Part shown: piece after piece, positions 1-5,008 of the stretch
Numbering within the stretch: position 1 is the stretch's first letter
How the letters are laid out: every line of letters begins with the position of its first letter
Origin: Candidatus Woesearchaeota archaeon UBA119
GTDB taxonomy: Archaea; Nanobdellota; Nanobdellia; Woesearchaeales; UBA119
Assembly: GCA_002505945.1 (NCBI GenBank)
Contig: DAWM01000047.1
Coordinates: forward strand, 3,066 to 9,621
DNA: 6,556 nt
Direction of reading: 5' to 3'
Notes under the pieces: model-generated
The model's input: only the letters and a program-made list of their open reading frames with translations
The model's database searches: none
Told to the model about the DNA's origin: nothing
Translations under genes and position numbers: made by a program

Positions 1-383
1 CTCTAAAGGAGTCTGCTAATCTTTTGGCAACAATAGTATATCATAATATTAGGAATTTTTCTGCTGTTCCAGGGATTACACATTTTCTGATAGCGGGAAA
101 GGATGAAAGCGGATTCTCACTTTACGACCTCTATCCGGATGGTTCTTTGACTGAGGTAAAGGATTTCATTGCATCTGGAAGCGGGAGTGTAATGGCTTTT
201 GGTGTATTAGAGACTTTATATGAGAAGGATTCTGACACTGAGAAGGGCGTAGATTTAATTAAGAAGTCTTTAAAGGCTGCTATGGAGAGGGATATTGCGA
301 CTGGCAATGGAGTGCAAATCGTGGCTATAACCTCAAAGGGTATTGAGACTAAGTTAGATAAGGAAATTAAGGTATCTATATAA
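1..383 (+). CDS. psmB: 20S proteasome beta subunit, C-terminal part (5' end outside window)
   Basis: Catalytic beta subunit of the archaeal 20S proteasome, which forms the inner rings of the cytoplasmic barrel and degrades unfolded proteins. The reading frame is open from base 3 to the TAA at 381-383, giving 126 residues; archaeal beta subunits are about 200, so roughly the last 60% is present and the catalytic N-terminal Thr lies upstream. The TTG at 24 is an internal Leu codon, not a start. Family landmarks are a GSGS turn followed by an A-x-GVLE helix (about codons 171-209), an EKGVDL segment, and AMERD followed by a Gly-rich turn. By recalled alignment with the Thermoplasma subunit, the Asp of RDIATG (291-293) matches active-site Asp166, while the position of Ser169 is Thr (300-302). 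The C-terminus is short and ends in KVSI. The next gene, 50 bp downstream, encodes aCPSF1, a neighbour also found in other archaea, so co-transcription is plausible. Identification is firm; catalytic competence cannot be judged without the N-terminus. Confidence 0.93.
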   Translation, partial: LKESANLLATIVYHNIRNFSAVPGITHFLIAGKDESGFSLYDLYPDGSLTEVKDFIASGSGSVMAFGVLETLYEKDSDTEKGVDLIKKSLKAAMERDIATGNGVQIVAITSKGIETKLDKEIKVSI

Positions 384-384
384 A
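375..384 (+). promoter_or_regulatory. Possible internal TATA element for aCPSF1
   Basis: The sequence CTATATAAAC overlaps the psmB stop codon and resembles an archaeal TATA box. Initiation about 25 nt downstream would give a leader of about 35-40 nt before the aCPSF1 ATG at 443. No other convincing TATA box lies at leaderless distance, and read-through from psmB is an equally good explanation. This is a weak call based on composition only. Confidence 0.25.
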
Positions 385-410
385 CTGATTAAGGGGTTCT
401 TTTGGGCTTC

Positions 411-432
411 TTGATTCTAAAATTGATTCTAA
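411..432 (+). repeat. Short tandem repeat, 10-bp unit at 12-bp period, before aCPSF1
   Basis: TTGATTCTAA occurs at 411-420 and again at 423-432, separated by AA. The second copy ends one base before the possible GTG start at 434 and 11 bases before the ATG at 443, so the repeat lies in the untranslated leader or spacer. It could be a binding site in DNA or RNA, or simple slippage. No stem-loop is evident. Confidence 0.4.
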
Positions 433-442
433 TGTGACAAAA

Positions 443-2347
443 ATGGGAAATGAAAGCAAAATAATTAAGGCAATTCTAAATAGATTACCGGCTGAAAAGA
501 TAAGCGATGCGAAATTTGAAGGAGCAAATATTGTTCTTTATACAAAGGACAAGGAATACTTGTTTAACAGCTATAAGGATATCAAAAGTATTGTAGATGA
601 ATTCAAGAAAAGGATAGAGTTGAGACCTGATCCCGAAATATGCTTTGATCAGGAGGCTGCTCAGAAGAAGATTAAATCTATCATCCCTGAAGAAGCAGGG
701 GTAAAAGAGGTTCTATTTGATCCTCCAAGGTCTTTGGTTATTATTGAGGCTGAGAAGCCTGGATTGGCTATTGGAAAACAGGGTTCTCTTCTGAATGAGA
801 TAAAGGAGAATACCTTCTGGGTTCCTATTATTAGAAGGGAACCGCCTATCAAGTCCAAGATTATTGAGGGTATAAGAAAGGTTCTTTTTGTGGAATCTGA
901 TTATAGAAAGAAATTCCTTGATAAGGTTGGTCATAGGGTTTATGATGGATGGCTTCGTGGAAGGAAAGAGGAATGGATTAGAGTCTCACATTTGGGAGGC
1001 GCAAGACAGGTTGGAAGATCCTGCTTGTTTCTCCATACGCCTGAGTCCAGGATTTTGTTGGATTGCGGGGTAGATGTTACAAATGATTCAGAAGCGTATC
1101 CTCATCTAGAGGCGCCTGAATTCAACATAAACGAGCTTGATGCTGTTATTCTAACGCATTCACATCTGGATCACAGCGGATTTATTCCTTATCTATTCAA
1201 GTTTGGGTATAAAGGCCCTATATATTGTACTGAGCCTACAAGGGATGTGGCTTCTTTGCTGGCTTTGGACTTTGTGAAGATTATGAGGAATGAGGGAAAG
1301 GAGCCAATATATACCCAAGATGATATCAAGGAGATGGTAAAGCATACTATTACACTAGACTATGATGAAGTCACAGATATTACTCCTGATGTGAGGATTA
1401 CGTTGTATAATGCTGGTCATATCTTAGGGAGTTCTATGGTGCATCTTCATGTGGGAAATGGCTTCCACAATATTGTTTATACTGGGGATTTGAAGTTTGG
1501 GCCTACCAAGCTACTGGAGGCGGCTGAAACCAAGTTCCCTAGGGTTGAAAGTTTGATTATTGAAAGTACATATGGGGGAAGAAACAATAACTTGCCCCCT
1601 AAGAGGGAGGCTGATGAGGCGCTTATCAATTCGGTAAAGGAAACGATTGAGAATGGCGGGAAGGCTTTGGTTCCTGTATTGGGTTCTGGAAGGGCCCAAG
1701 AGGTCATGGCTATTGTTGACGAGGCAATCAAGCAGGGAAAATTGCCTGATGTTACGATTTATGTAGATGGTATTGTATGGGATATTACTGCGATTCATTC
1801 GGCTTATCCTGAATTCCTAAGCAGGGATTTAAAGAGAAAGATATTCAGCATGGATGAGAATCCTTTTTTATCTAAGAGCATAAACAGGGTTGGCTCCAAC
1901 AAGGAAAGAAAGAGTGTTATAGAGGATGAAGGACCTTGCATTATTCTGGCCACTTCTGGTATGCTTGTAGGAGGGCCTAGTGTTGAATACTTAAAGGGAT
2001 TGTGCGAGAATCCTAAGAACTCATTAATATTTGTTTCTTATCAAGGAGAAGGAAGCCTTGGTAGGAGGATACAAGGTGGAGAAAGAGAGGTCAGGTTCTC
2101 TTCAAATGGCAAGAATGTTGAAACATATCAGATTAAGTGCAGGGTGGATACTATTGATGGGTTGTCAGGACATAGTGATAGAAGGCAGCTTATGAGCTAT
2201 TTAAGGAATATCAAGCCGAGACCTAAGAAAGCTATAATCGTACATGGAGAAAGCTCCAGGGTTTTGAATCTGGCGAGCTCTATCCATAAGACTTATAGGA
2301 TGGAGACATATGCTCCAAGAAACCTTGATGTTATAAGAATTAAGTAG
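443..2347 (+). CDS. aCPSF1/FttA, KH-domain beta-CASP ribonuclease and transcription termination factor
   Basis: Archaeal homologue of the CPSF73 endonuclease. In studied archaea aCPSF1 (FttA) cleaves U-rich RNA 3' ends and drives factor-dependent transcription termination. Numbering residues from the upstream in-frame GTG at 434, the N-terminal part (about 1-150) carries the KH region with a GKQG loop at 114-117. The metallo-beta-lactamase core follows, with the zinc motif H242-S-H244-L-D246-H247, then H329 in GHILGSS and D352 in YTGDLKFG. The beta-CASP part shows motif A at E377 (ESTYGG), H580 in GHSD and motif C at H604 (VHGE). All expected metal ligands are therefore present. Length is 634 residues from the ATG at 443 or 637 from the GTG at 434, both normal for the family. 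I prefer the ATG, but neither start has a Shine-Dalgarno sequence, so the choice is open. It lies 50 bp after psmB. Its last 8 bp overlap the convergent taw1 gene, so transcripts from the two strands meet here. Confidence 0.96.
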   Translation: MGNESKIIKAILNRLPAEKISDAKFEGANIVLYTKDKEYLFNSYKDIKSIVDEFKKRIELRPDPEICFDQEAAQKKIKSIIPEEAGVKEVLFDPPRSLVIIEAEKPGLAIGKQGSLLNEIKENTFWVPIIRREPPIKSKIIEGIRKVLFVESDYRKKFLDKVGHRVYDGWLRGRKEEWIRVSHLGGARQVGRSCLFLHTPESRILLDCGVDVTNDSEAYPHLEAPEFNINELDAVILTHSHLDHSGFIPYLFKFGYKGPIYCTEPTRDVASLLALDFVKIMRNEGKEPIYTQDDIKEMVKHTITLDYDEVTDITPDVRITLYNAGHILGSSMVHLHVGNGFHNIVYTGDLKFGPTKLLEAAETKFPRVESLIIESTYGGRNNNLPPKREADEALINSVKETIENGGKALVPVLGSGRAQEVMAIVDEAIKQGKLPDVTIYVDGIVWDITAIHSAYPEFLSRDLKRKIFSMDENPFLSKSINRVGSNKERKSVIEDEGPCIILATSGMLVGGPSVEYLKGLCENPKNSLIFVSYQGEGSLGRRIQGGEREVRFSSNGKNVETYQIKCRVDTIDGLSGHSDRRQLMSYLRNIKPRPKKAIIVHGESSRVLNLASSIHKTYRMETYAPRNLDVIRIK

Positions 2348-3293
2348 AACCTATCTTTGGGCTGATCCTGGGTTTTTCTTCTCCTAAAAGGACTACGCGG
2401 GATTCTTCTTTTTCATCTATTATCTTATAAGCGCAATGCTCTGATATCTTCTGGGCGAATTCTTTTACGTATGAATGATAAGGCATATTCTTCAGGCTAA
2501 GTCTTTGTCTTGAGGCACCTACAAACATATAGGCTTTAACCTCTACAAAATGGGGGTTTGCCTTTTCAACAAGCTTAGCATAATTCTCTGGCTCGATGTC
2601 GTTCATGCCTTTTATCAGCGTTATTCTTAGGACCGTTCTGGTTTTTTCAGAGAGCTTATTCATTACCTCTAATGAATGATTCAACCTTTCCCAGGCATCC
2701 TTAAGCTTTGGTCGGTCTATTTTGAGGAAAGTGTCCTTGTTAGGTGCATCCAATGATATGTAAAGCTGAGTGGGAGGTTCAATATTCTCTAAAACATTCG
2801 GGGATTGGCCGTTGCTTACCAAGAAAGTGGTGTTGTTTCTTTTGTGCAGCTCTGATATGAATTCAGAAAGGTAAGGATAAAGGGTCGGCTCCCCAGTTAA
2901 TGATATGGCAAATTGGTTGGGCTGCTGGGCTTCCTTGAATTTCTCCATATTGGTTTTAGGGTTGCCTCCAAAACCTGTTAATAGTTTCTGCTGGGCTTTT
3001 ATGCAATTATCTATTATCTCTTTGGGATCGTCTGCCTGCTCCTTTGTCATCTCTTTAAAGCCTTCTGTATCTTCAAGGGTTCGCCAACAAAACACACAAG
3101 CATTCTGGCAGAAATTCACGGCCGGAGACATCTGGCAGCATCTATGGGACTTTATTCCATAGAATTTCTGTTTATAGCAAACACCTTCATCTCTTAAGGA
3201 CTTTTTAGTCCAGGTGCATATCTTTACTGCTGTATGTTTGCCTGCAAATCCGTATTGCTGGTTCTCTAATTTCTCTTTTATTTCCTTCTTCAT
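2340..3293 (-). CDS. taw1: tRNA 4-demethylwyosine synthase, radical SAM enzyme (Taw1/TYW1)
   Basis: Cytoplasmic radical SAM enzyme of the wybutosine pathway. It condenses N1-methylguanosine-37 of tRNA-Phe with pyruvate carbons to build the tricyclic 4-demethylwyosine (imG-14), which protects reading-frame fidelity at Phe codons. The protein has 317 residues, typical for the archaeal enzyme, which lacks the flavodoxin domain of eukaryotic TYW1. The radical SAM motif C62-x3-C66-x2-C69 is intact (CQNACVFC). The extra cysteines C26, C39 and C52, which hold the second 4Fe-4S cluster in the Methanocaldococcus enzyme, fall at the same residue numbers as I recall for that protein. K41 is also present at the position proposed to form the pyruvate Schiff base. 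A GGE-like SAM-binding segment, SLTGEP, is at 131-136. The start at ATG 3291-3293 is supported by a TATA element about 26 nt upstream. The gene is monocistronic as seen, and its 3' end overlaps aCPSF1 by 8 bp. A downstream wyosine gene (Taw2/Taw3) is not visible here. Confidence 0.95.
   Translation of the reverse strand: MKKEIKEKLENQQYGFAGKHTAVKICTWTKKSLRDEGVCYKQKFYGIKSHRCCQMSPAVNFCQNACVFCWRTLEDTEGFKEMTKEQADDPKEIIDNCIKAQQKLLTGFGGNPKTNMEKFKEAQQPNQFAISLTGEPTLYPYLSEFISELHKRNNTTFLVSNGQSPNVLENIEPPTQLYISLDAPNKDTFLKIDRPKLKDAWERLNHSLEVMNKLSEKTRTVLRITLIKGMNDIEPENYAKLVEKANPHFVEVKAYMFVGASRQRLSLKNMPYHSYVKEFAQKISEHCAYKIIDEKEESRVVLLGEEKPRISPKIGST
2368..2385 (+). terminator. T-rich tract downstream of aCPSF1
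   Basis: About 25 bases after the aCPSF1 stop, the + strand reads a T5 run followed by CTTCTCC, inside the 3' end of the opposing taw1 gene. Archaeal termination commonly uses such U-rich stretches without a hairpin. It is the nearest candidate, but it is coding on the other strand, so the base bias may be incidental. Confidence 0.3.
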
Positions 3294-3313
3294 ATTCTTA
3301 GGAAGTTATAGAG

Positions 3314-3325
3314 AATATAAAAAAC
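3314..3325 (-). promoter_or_regulatory. TATA element of taw1 (leaderless spacing)
   Basis: Read on the minus strand, GTTTTTTATATT is centred about 26 nt before the A of the taw1 start codon, the distance at which archaeal transcription would start at or next to the ATG. No Shine-Dalgarno sequence intervenes, which agrees with leaderless translation. The T6 run could also help terminate transcripts arriving from the upstream 176-residue gene. Confidence 0.5.
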
Positions 3326-3372
3326 TATCTCAGAAGTGATTAATTGCTTGTTTTAAGGAATAGGATATAAAA

Positions 3373-3382
3373 TTGTATACAA
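3373..3382. promoter_or_regulatory. Perfect 10-bp palindrome TTGTATACAA in the taw1 upstream spacer
   Basis: The self-complementary TTGTATACAA lies between the stop of the 176-residue gene and taw1, directly next to a second TATA-like stretch (TTTTATAT on the minus strand, about 3364-3371). The arrangement could be an operator at an alternative upstream promoter for taw1. A 10-bp palindrome in AT-rich DNA can also arise by chance, so support is low. Confidence 0.25.
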
Positions 3383-3409
3383 AGATACACCCCTTTATTT
3401 CCAGTGGAA

Positions 3410-3940
3410 CTATATGTTCTTCTTACCAAAATAATAGGCCAAAGCTAACATTGTTTGACTTATCTCCCCCCTACAATTATCTTGGGTTACCCCCTTTTCT
3501 ATATCTTTGCTAGGATTAATGTACAAATGGGTTGGGGAGTCCGGATATATACCAACATAAGTGTTATCAGGAGAAATAATTTTTTCGTGTAACTCTAGGT
3601 CTTTCGCTAATACTCTATTGATAATTCCAAATTTTTGTATAGCAGCATTATGAACCGCTTTTCTATGTTTATCTAAACTTTCCACTTTTGTTTTATAATC
3701 CTCTTCATCATCACATCTAAATTTATTTATATTAATCAACTTTTCTGACTTGGCCATGATAGCGCTGTATTCACCTATATCATCTACAAGGTTCTCAAGT
3801 AGATAATTTACAGCCTGATGTGCTTTAGGAGAGTCTTTAAAATTAGCAGGATCAATTATAAATTTCCTCCAATATTCATAACGGTGTCCAATATCATTTA
3901 TTTTTCTTTCAAGCGAGGGGTTTAGTTTTTTTCTGCTCAT
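3410..3940 (-). CDS. Unrecognised 176-residue protein, AT-rich accessory gene
   Basis: I do not recognise this protein with confidence. It is soluble-looking, with no signal peptide or membrane segment. The N-terminal half is predicted helical and charged (1-70). The centre holds the densest motif, L89-D90-x2-R93-K-A-V-H97-N98-A-A-I101. The C-terminus is GEISQTMLALAYYFG (158-172). The D-x2-R-x3-HNAAI pattern vaguely recalls small phage- or plasmid-associated proteins of Gram-positive bacteria (DUF3232, from memory). An R-x3-H spacing is one residue short of the HEPN nuclease motif R-x4-6-H, so neither assignment is made. I chose the ATG at 3938-3940 over a TTG at 3950-3952 because a TATA element lies 27 nt before the ATG. 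Hand-counted G+C is about 33%, against about 42% in an aCPSF1 stretch, suggesting different ancestry. It is divergent from the DUF4346-like gene. Confidence 0.75.
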   Translation of the reverse strand: MSRKKLNPSLERKINDIGHRYEYWRKFIIDPANFKDSPKAHQAVNYLLENLVDDIGEYSAIMAKSEKLININKFRCDDEEDYKTKVESLDKHRKAVHNAAIQKFGIINRVLAKDLELHEKIISPDNTYVGIYPDSPTHLYINPSKDIEKGVTQDNCRGEISQTMLALAYYFGKKNI

Positions 3941-3960
3941 AACCTGATACAAAAGAGTGT

Positions 3961-3972
3961 TAGATTTTTAAG
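3961..3972 (-). promoter_or_regulatory. TATA element of the 176-residue gene
   Basis: On the minus strand CTTAAAAATCTA is centred about 27 nt before the ATG at 3940, which predicts a leaderless transcript and decides the start codon against the TTG at 3952. A purine-poor stretch with T7 lies just upstream. Confidence 0.45.
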
Positions 3973-4000
3973 AGTTTTGTCCAAAAAAAGAGGTTTTTAT

Positions 4001-4022
4001 GCAAAAAGGGATTATTTTTAAG
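4001..4022 (+). promoter_or_regulatory. BRE/TATA-type promoter of the DUF4346-like gene
   Basis: A purine-rich GCAAAAAGGG (4001-4010, BRE-like) is followed by ATTATTTTTAAG (4011-4022). The TATA-like core is centred about 26 nt before the ATG at 4044, as expected for a leaderless mRNA. It lies about 45 bp from, and back to back with, the promoter of the minus-strand gene, so the two divergent promoters share a spacer of about 100 bp. Confidence 0.5.
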
Positions 4023-4043
4023 TAATAGAAGGCTATTCTACTT

Positions 4044-4355
4044 ATGAAGATGAGAGAAATCAAGCTAAGGGATGATGTAAGGGAAATTGATGAGAAGGAT
4101 TTTAAGTGCAATATGGATAAGAAGGGTTTTTTCTTAATCAGGCTTAATCAGGATAATAAGAAGATAGAGGTTGGCTGGTGTAATTATAATTATGAGATTA
4201 CTCATGTGTTTAAGGGCAGGGATGTTGAGAAGCTCTATAAGACTATTATAAAGGAGATTGATGTTGAGAATAAGCAGCATCTGGCTTATCTTGGGAAGGA
4301 GCTGCAGAGGGCGAAGCATTGCCTTGATTCTGATTCTAAGTATGTGCAGGAATGA
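4044..4355 (+). CDS. Small DUF4346-like protein
   Basis: A 103-residue soluble protein of unknown function. Its second half resembles the DUF4346 domain as I recall it: a short beta region where a residue chain GFFLIRL (28-34) leads to IEVGWCNY (41-48), then GRDVEKLYKTIIKE (58-71) where the family has a G-K-D-A-E-x2-Y/I-like helix, and the signature H79-x-AYLGKEL (81-87), x2-A90, and terminal YVQE (100-103). In archaea this domain occurs alone or attached to a thymidylate-synthase-like or methyltransferase-related protein; its biochemical role is not established, and no catalytic residue can be named here. Start ATG 4044 fits the TATA spacing; an in-frame ATG at 4050 is the alternative. Base composition (about 37-38% by hand count over 240 bp) is between that of the island and the flanking genes. 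It ends 59 bp before the HTH-MNT gene, which has its own promoter. Confidence 0.82.
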   Translation: MKMREIKLRDDVREIDEKDFKCNMDKKGFFLIRLNQDNKKIEVGWCNYNYEITHVFKGRDVEKLYKTIIKEIDVENKQHLAYLGKELQRAKHCLDSDSKYVQE

Positions 4356-4372
4356 GATAGGGAATAATAGTA

Positions 4373-4384
4373 AAATATTTAAAT
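4373..4384 (+). promoter_or_regulatory. TATA element of the HTH-MNT/HEPN operon
   Basis: The AT-only stretch AAATATTTAAAT is centred about 36 nt before the ATG at 4415. Initiation 25-27 nt downstream would leave a leader of about 8-10 nt. It abuts the inverted repeat at 4384-4402. Confidence 0.5.
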
Positions 4385-4402
4385 GTTCTCATACTAAGAA
4401 CA
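4384..4402. promoter_or_regulatory. Inverted repeat TGTTCT-N7-AGAACA, probable operator
   Basis: Perfect 6-bp arms TGTTCT (4384-4389) and AGAACA (4397-4402) are separated by 7 bp, with one further A:T match inside. The arm centres are 13 bp apart, close to one helical turn, which suits a dimeric winged-HTH protein. The element sits between the TATA box and the predicted start of transcription, a position where bound protein would block polymerase. A direct repeat AAATGTT (4381-4387 and 4402-4408) is also spaced 21 bp, about two turns. The likely ligand is the HTH-MNT protein encoded immediately downstream, giving autoregulation; this is inference. Confidence 0.5.
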
Positions 4403-4414
4403 AATGTTTTAATT

Positions 4415-5008
4415 ATGAAAACATTAATAAAGGATTCATACTGGAAGATTCTGGAACTTTTTTATTGTAATAAGAACACTCCTCTTCATTTAAGGAGGAT
4501 TGCGAGAAAAATAGGGTTAAGCCAGGGTTCCCTTGTTAGACACCTAAACAGCCTTCTTAAAGATAAAATCCTTACATTCAGCAAGGAGGGAAACCTTAAG
4601 AGATTCTGGGTAATAGAACATAGGATTCCTGGAATTTTTCCGATATTTGACTTTGAAAGGTATGAAAATCTTCCTTTTATAAGGAAAAACGCTATAATGT
4701 TCTTCCTCAGTTATCTAGAAAGAAAACCTGTTTTTGTAATATTGTTCGGCTCTACTGCCCAAGGCACACAAAAAAAGGATTCAGATATTGATTTGATTTT
4801 AGTATTTAACAAGGAAACAAAAACAGAAGCTGCCAAAAAGCACGCGGAAGCACAGACAGGGATAATAATCAATGATTTTAAGCTTACATATAACAAGTTC
4901 ATAGAGGAAATAAAGATGAAGAGTGATCCGGTCGTCCAAGCTGGTCTTGAAACAGGTTTTCCTATATACAACCATTATTATTTTTATAAGGTAATGAACG
5001 ATGAATGA
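4415..5008 (+). CDS. Winged-HTH + minimal nucleotidyltransferase (MNT) antitoxin-like protein
   Basis: A 197-residue fusion. Residues about 8-66 form a winged helix-turn-helix: LHLRRIARKIGLSQ is the first part of the HTH, SLVRHLNSLLKD (39-50) the recognition helix, and ILTFSKEGNLKRFWVI the wing. Residues about 92-195 are a polymerase-beta-type minimal nucleotidyltransferase with FG112-S113-x10-D124-I-D126 (GS...DSDIDL) and a possible third acidic residue, D154. MNT proteins of MntA/HepT modules act as antitoxins by AMPylating the HEPN partner; the partner follows here with an 8-bp overlap (5001-5008), implying translational coupling. The HTH-MNT architecture, known in archaea, would let one protein both neutralise the partner and repress the operon through the inverted repeat at 4384-4402. 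The start ATG 4415 is the first in-frame start after the promoter. The metal ligands appear intact, so it is probably active. Whether it transfers AMP is inferred from the family. Confidence 0.9.
   Translation: MKTLIKDSYWKILELFYCNKNTPLHLRRIARKIGLSQGSLVRHLNSLLKDKILTFSKEGNLKRFWVIEHRIPGIFPIFDFERYENLPFIRKNAIMFFLSYLERKPVFVILFGSTAQGTQKKDSDIDLILVFNKETKTEAAKKHAEAQTGIIINDFKLTYNKFIEEIKMKSDPVVQAGLETGFPIYNHYYFYKVMNDE
4988..4992 (+). promoter_or_regulatory. Shine-Dalgarno-like site of the HEPN gene
   Basis: AAGGT inside the end of the MNT gene precedes the ATG at 5001 by 8 bases. The HEPN gene is internal to the transcript and cannot be leaderless, so an internal ribosome-binding site or coupling through the 8-bp overlap is expected. 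The match is partial. Confidence 0.4.

Larger units (their letters stand above)
3294..3409. other. Intergenic spacer between taw1 and the 176-residue gene
   Basis: This 116-bp AT-rich spacer holds the taw1 TATA element, a 10-bp palindrome at 3373-3382 and an 11-bp odd palindrome TTCCAGTGGAA (3399-3409) that directly follows the stop of the minus-strand gene. I see no structured RNA, tRNA or open reading frame in it. Confidence 0.5.

Noticed and set aside
24..26. TTG as start of the proteasome gene
   Set aside because: The frame is open to base 3 and the upstream residues continue the beta-subunit helix, so this is an internal Leu codon of a truncated gene.
661..934. Two minus-strand open frames of 65 and 73 codons inside aCPSF1
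   Set aside because: They lie wholly within the strongly conserved KH region of aCPSF1 in the opposite strand and show no recognisable motif; they are frame shadows.
1477..1798. Minus-strand open frames of 84 and 95 codons opposite the beta-CASP region
   Set aside because: They overlap each other and the conserved nuclease domain, with no promoter or family resemblance.
2905..3162. Plus-strand open frame of 85 codons inside taw1
   Set aside because: It is antisense to the radical SAM cysteine region, whose conservation explains the openness of the frame.
3399..3409. TTCCAGTGGAA as a hairpin terminator of the 176-residue gene
   Set aside because: Five-base arms with a one-base centre cannot form a stable loop, and no T tract follows it on the coding strand.
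4258..4470. Plus-strand 70-codon frame spanning the end of the DUF4346-like gene and the start of the HTH-MNT gene
   Set aside because: It overlaps two better supported genes in another frame and crosses the promoter and inverted repeat.
4134..4971. Minus-strand open frames opposite the DUF4346-like and HTH-MNT genes
   Set aside because: Hydrophobic antisense translations of charged helices; no supporting signals.
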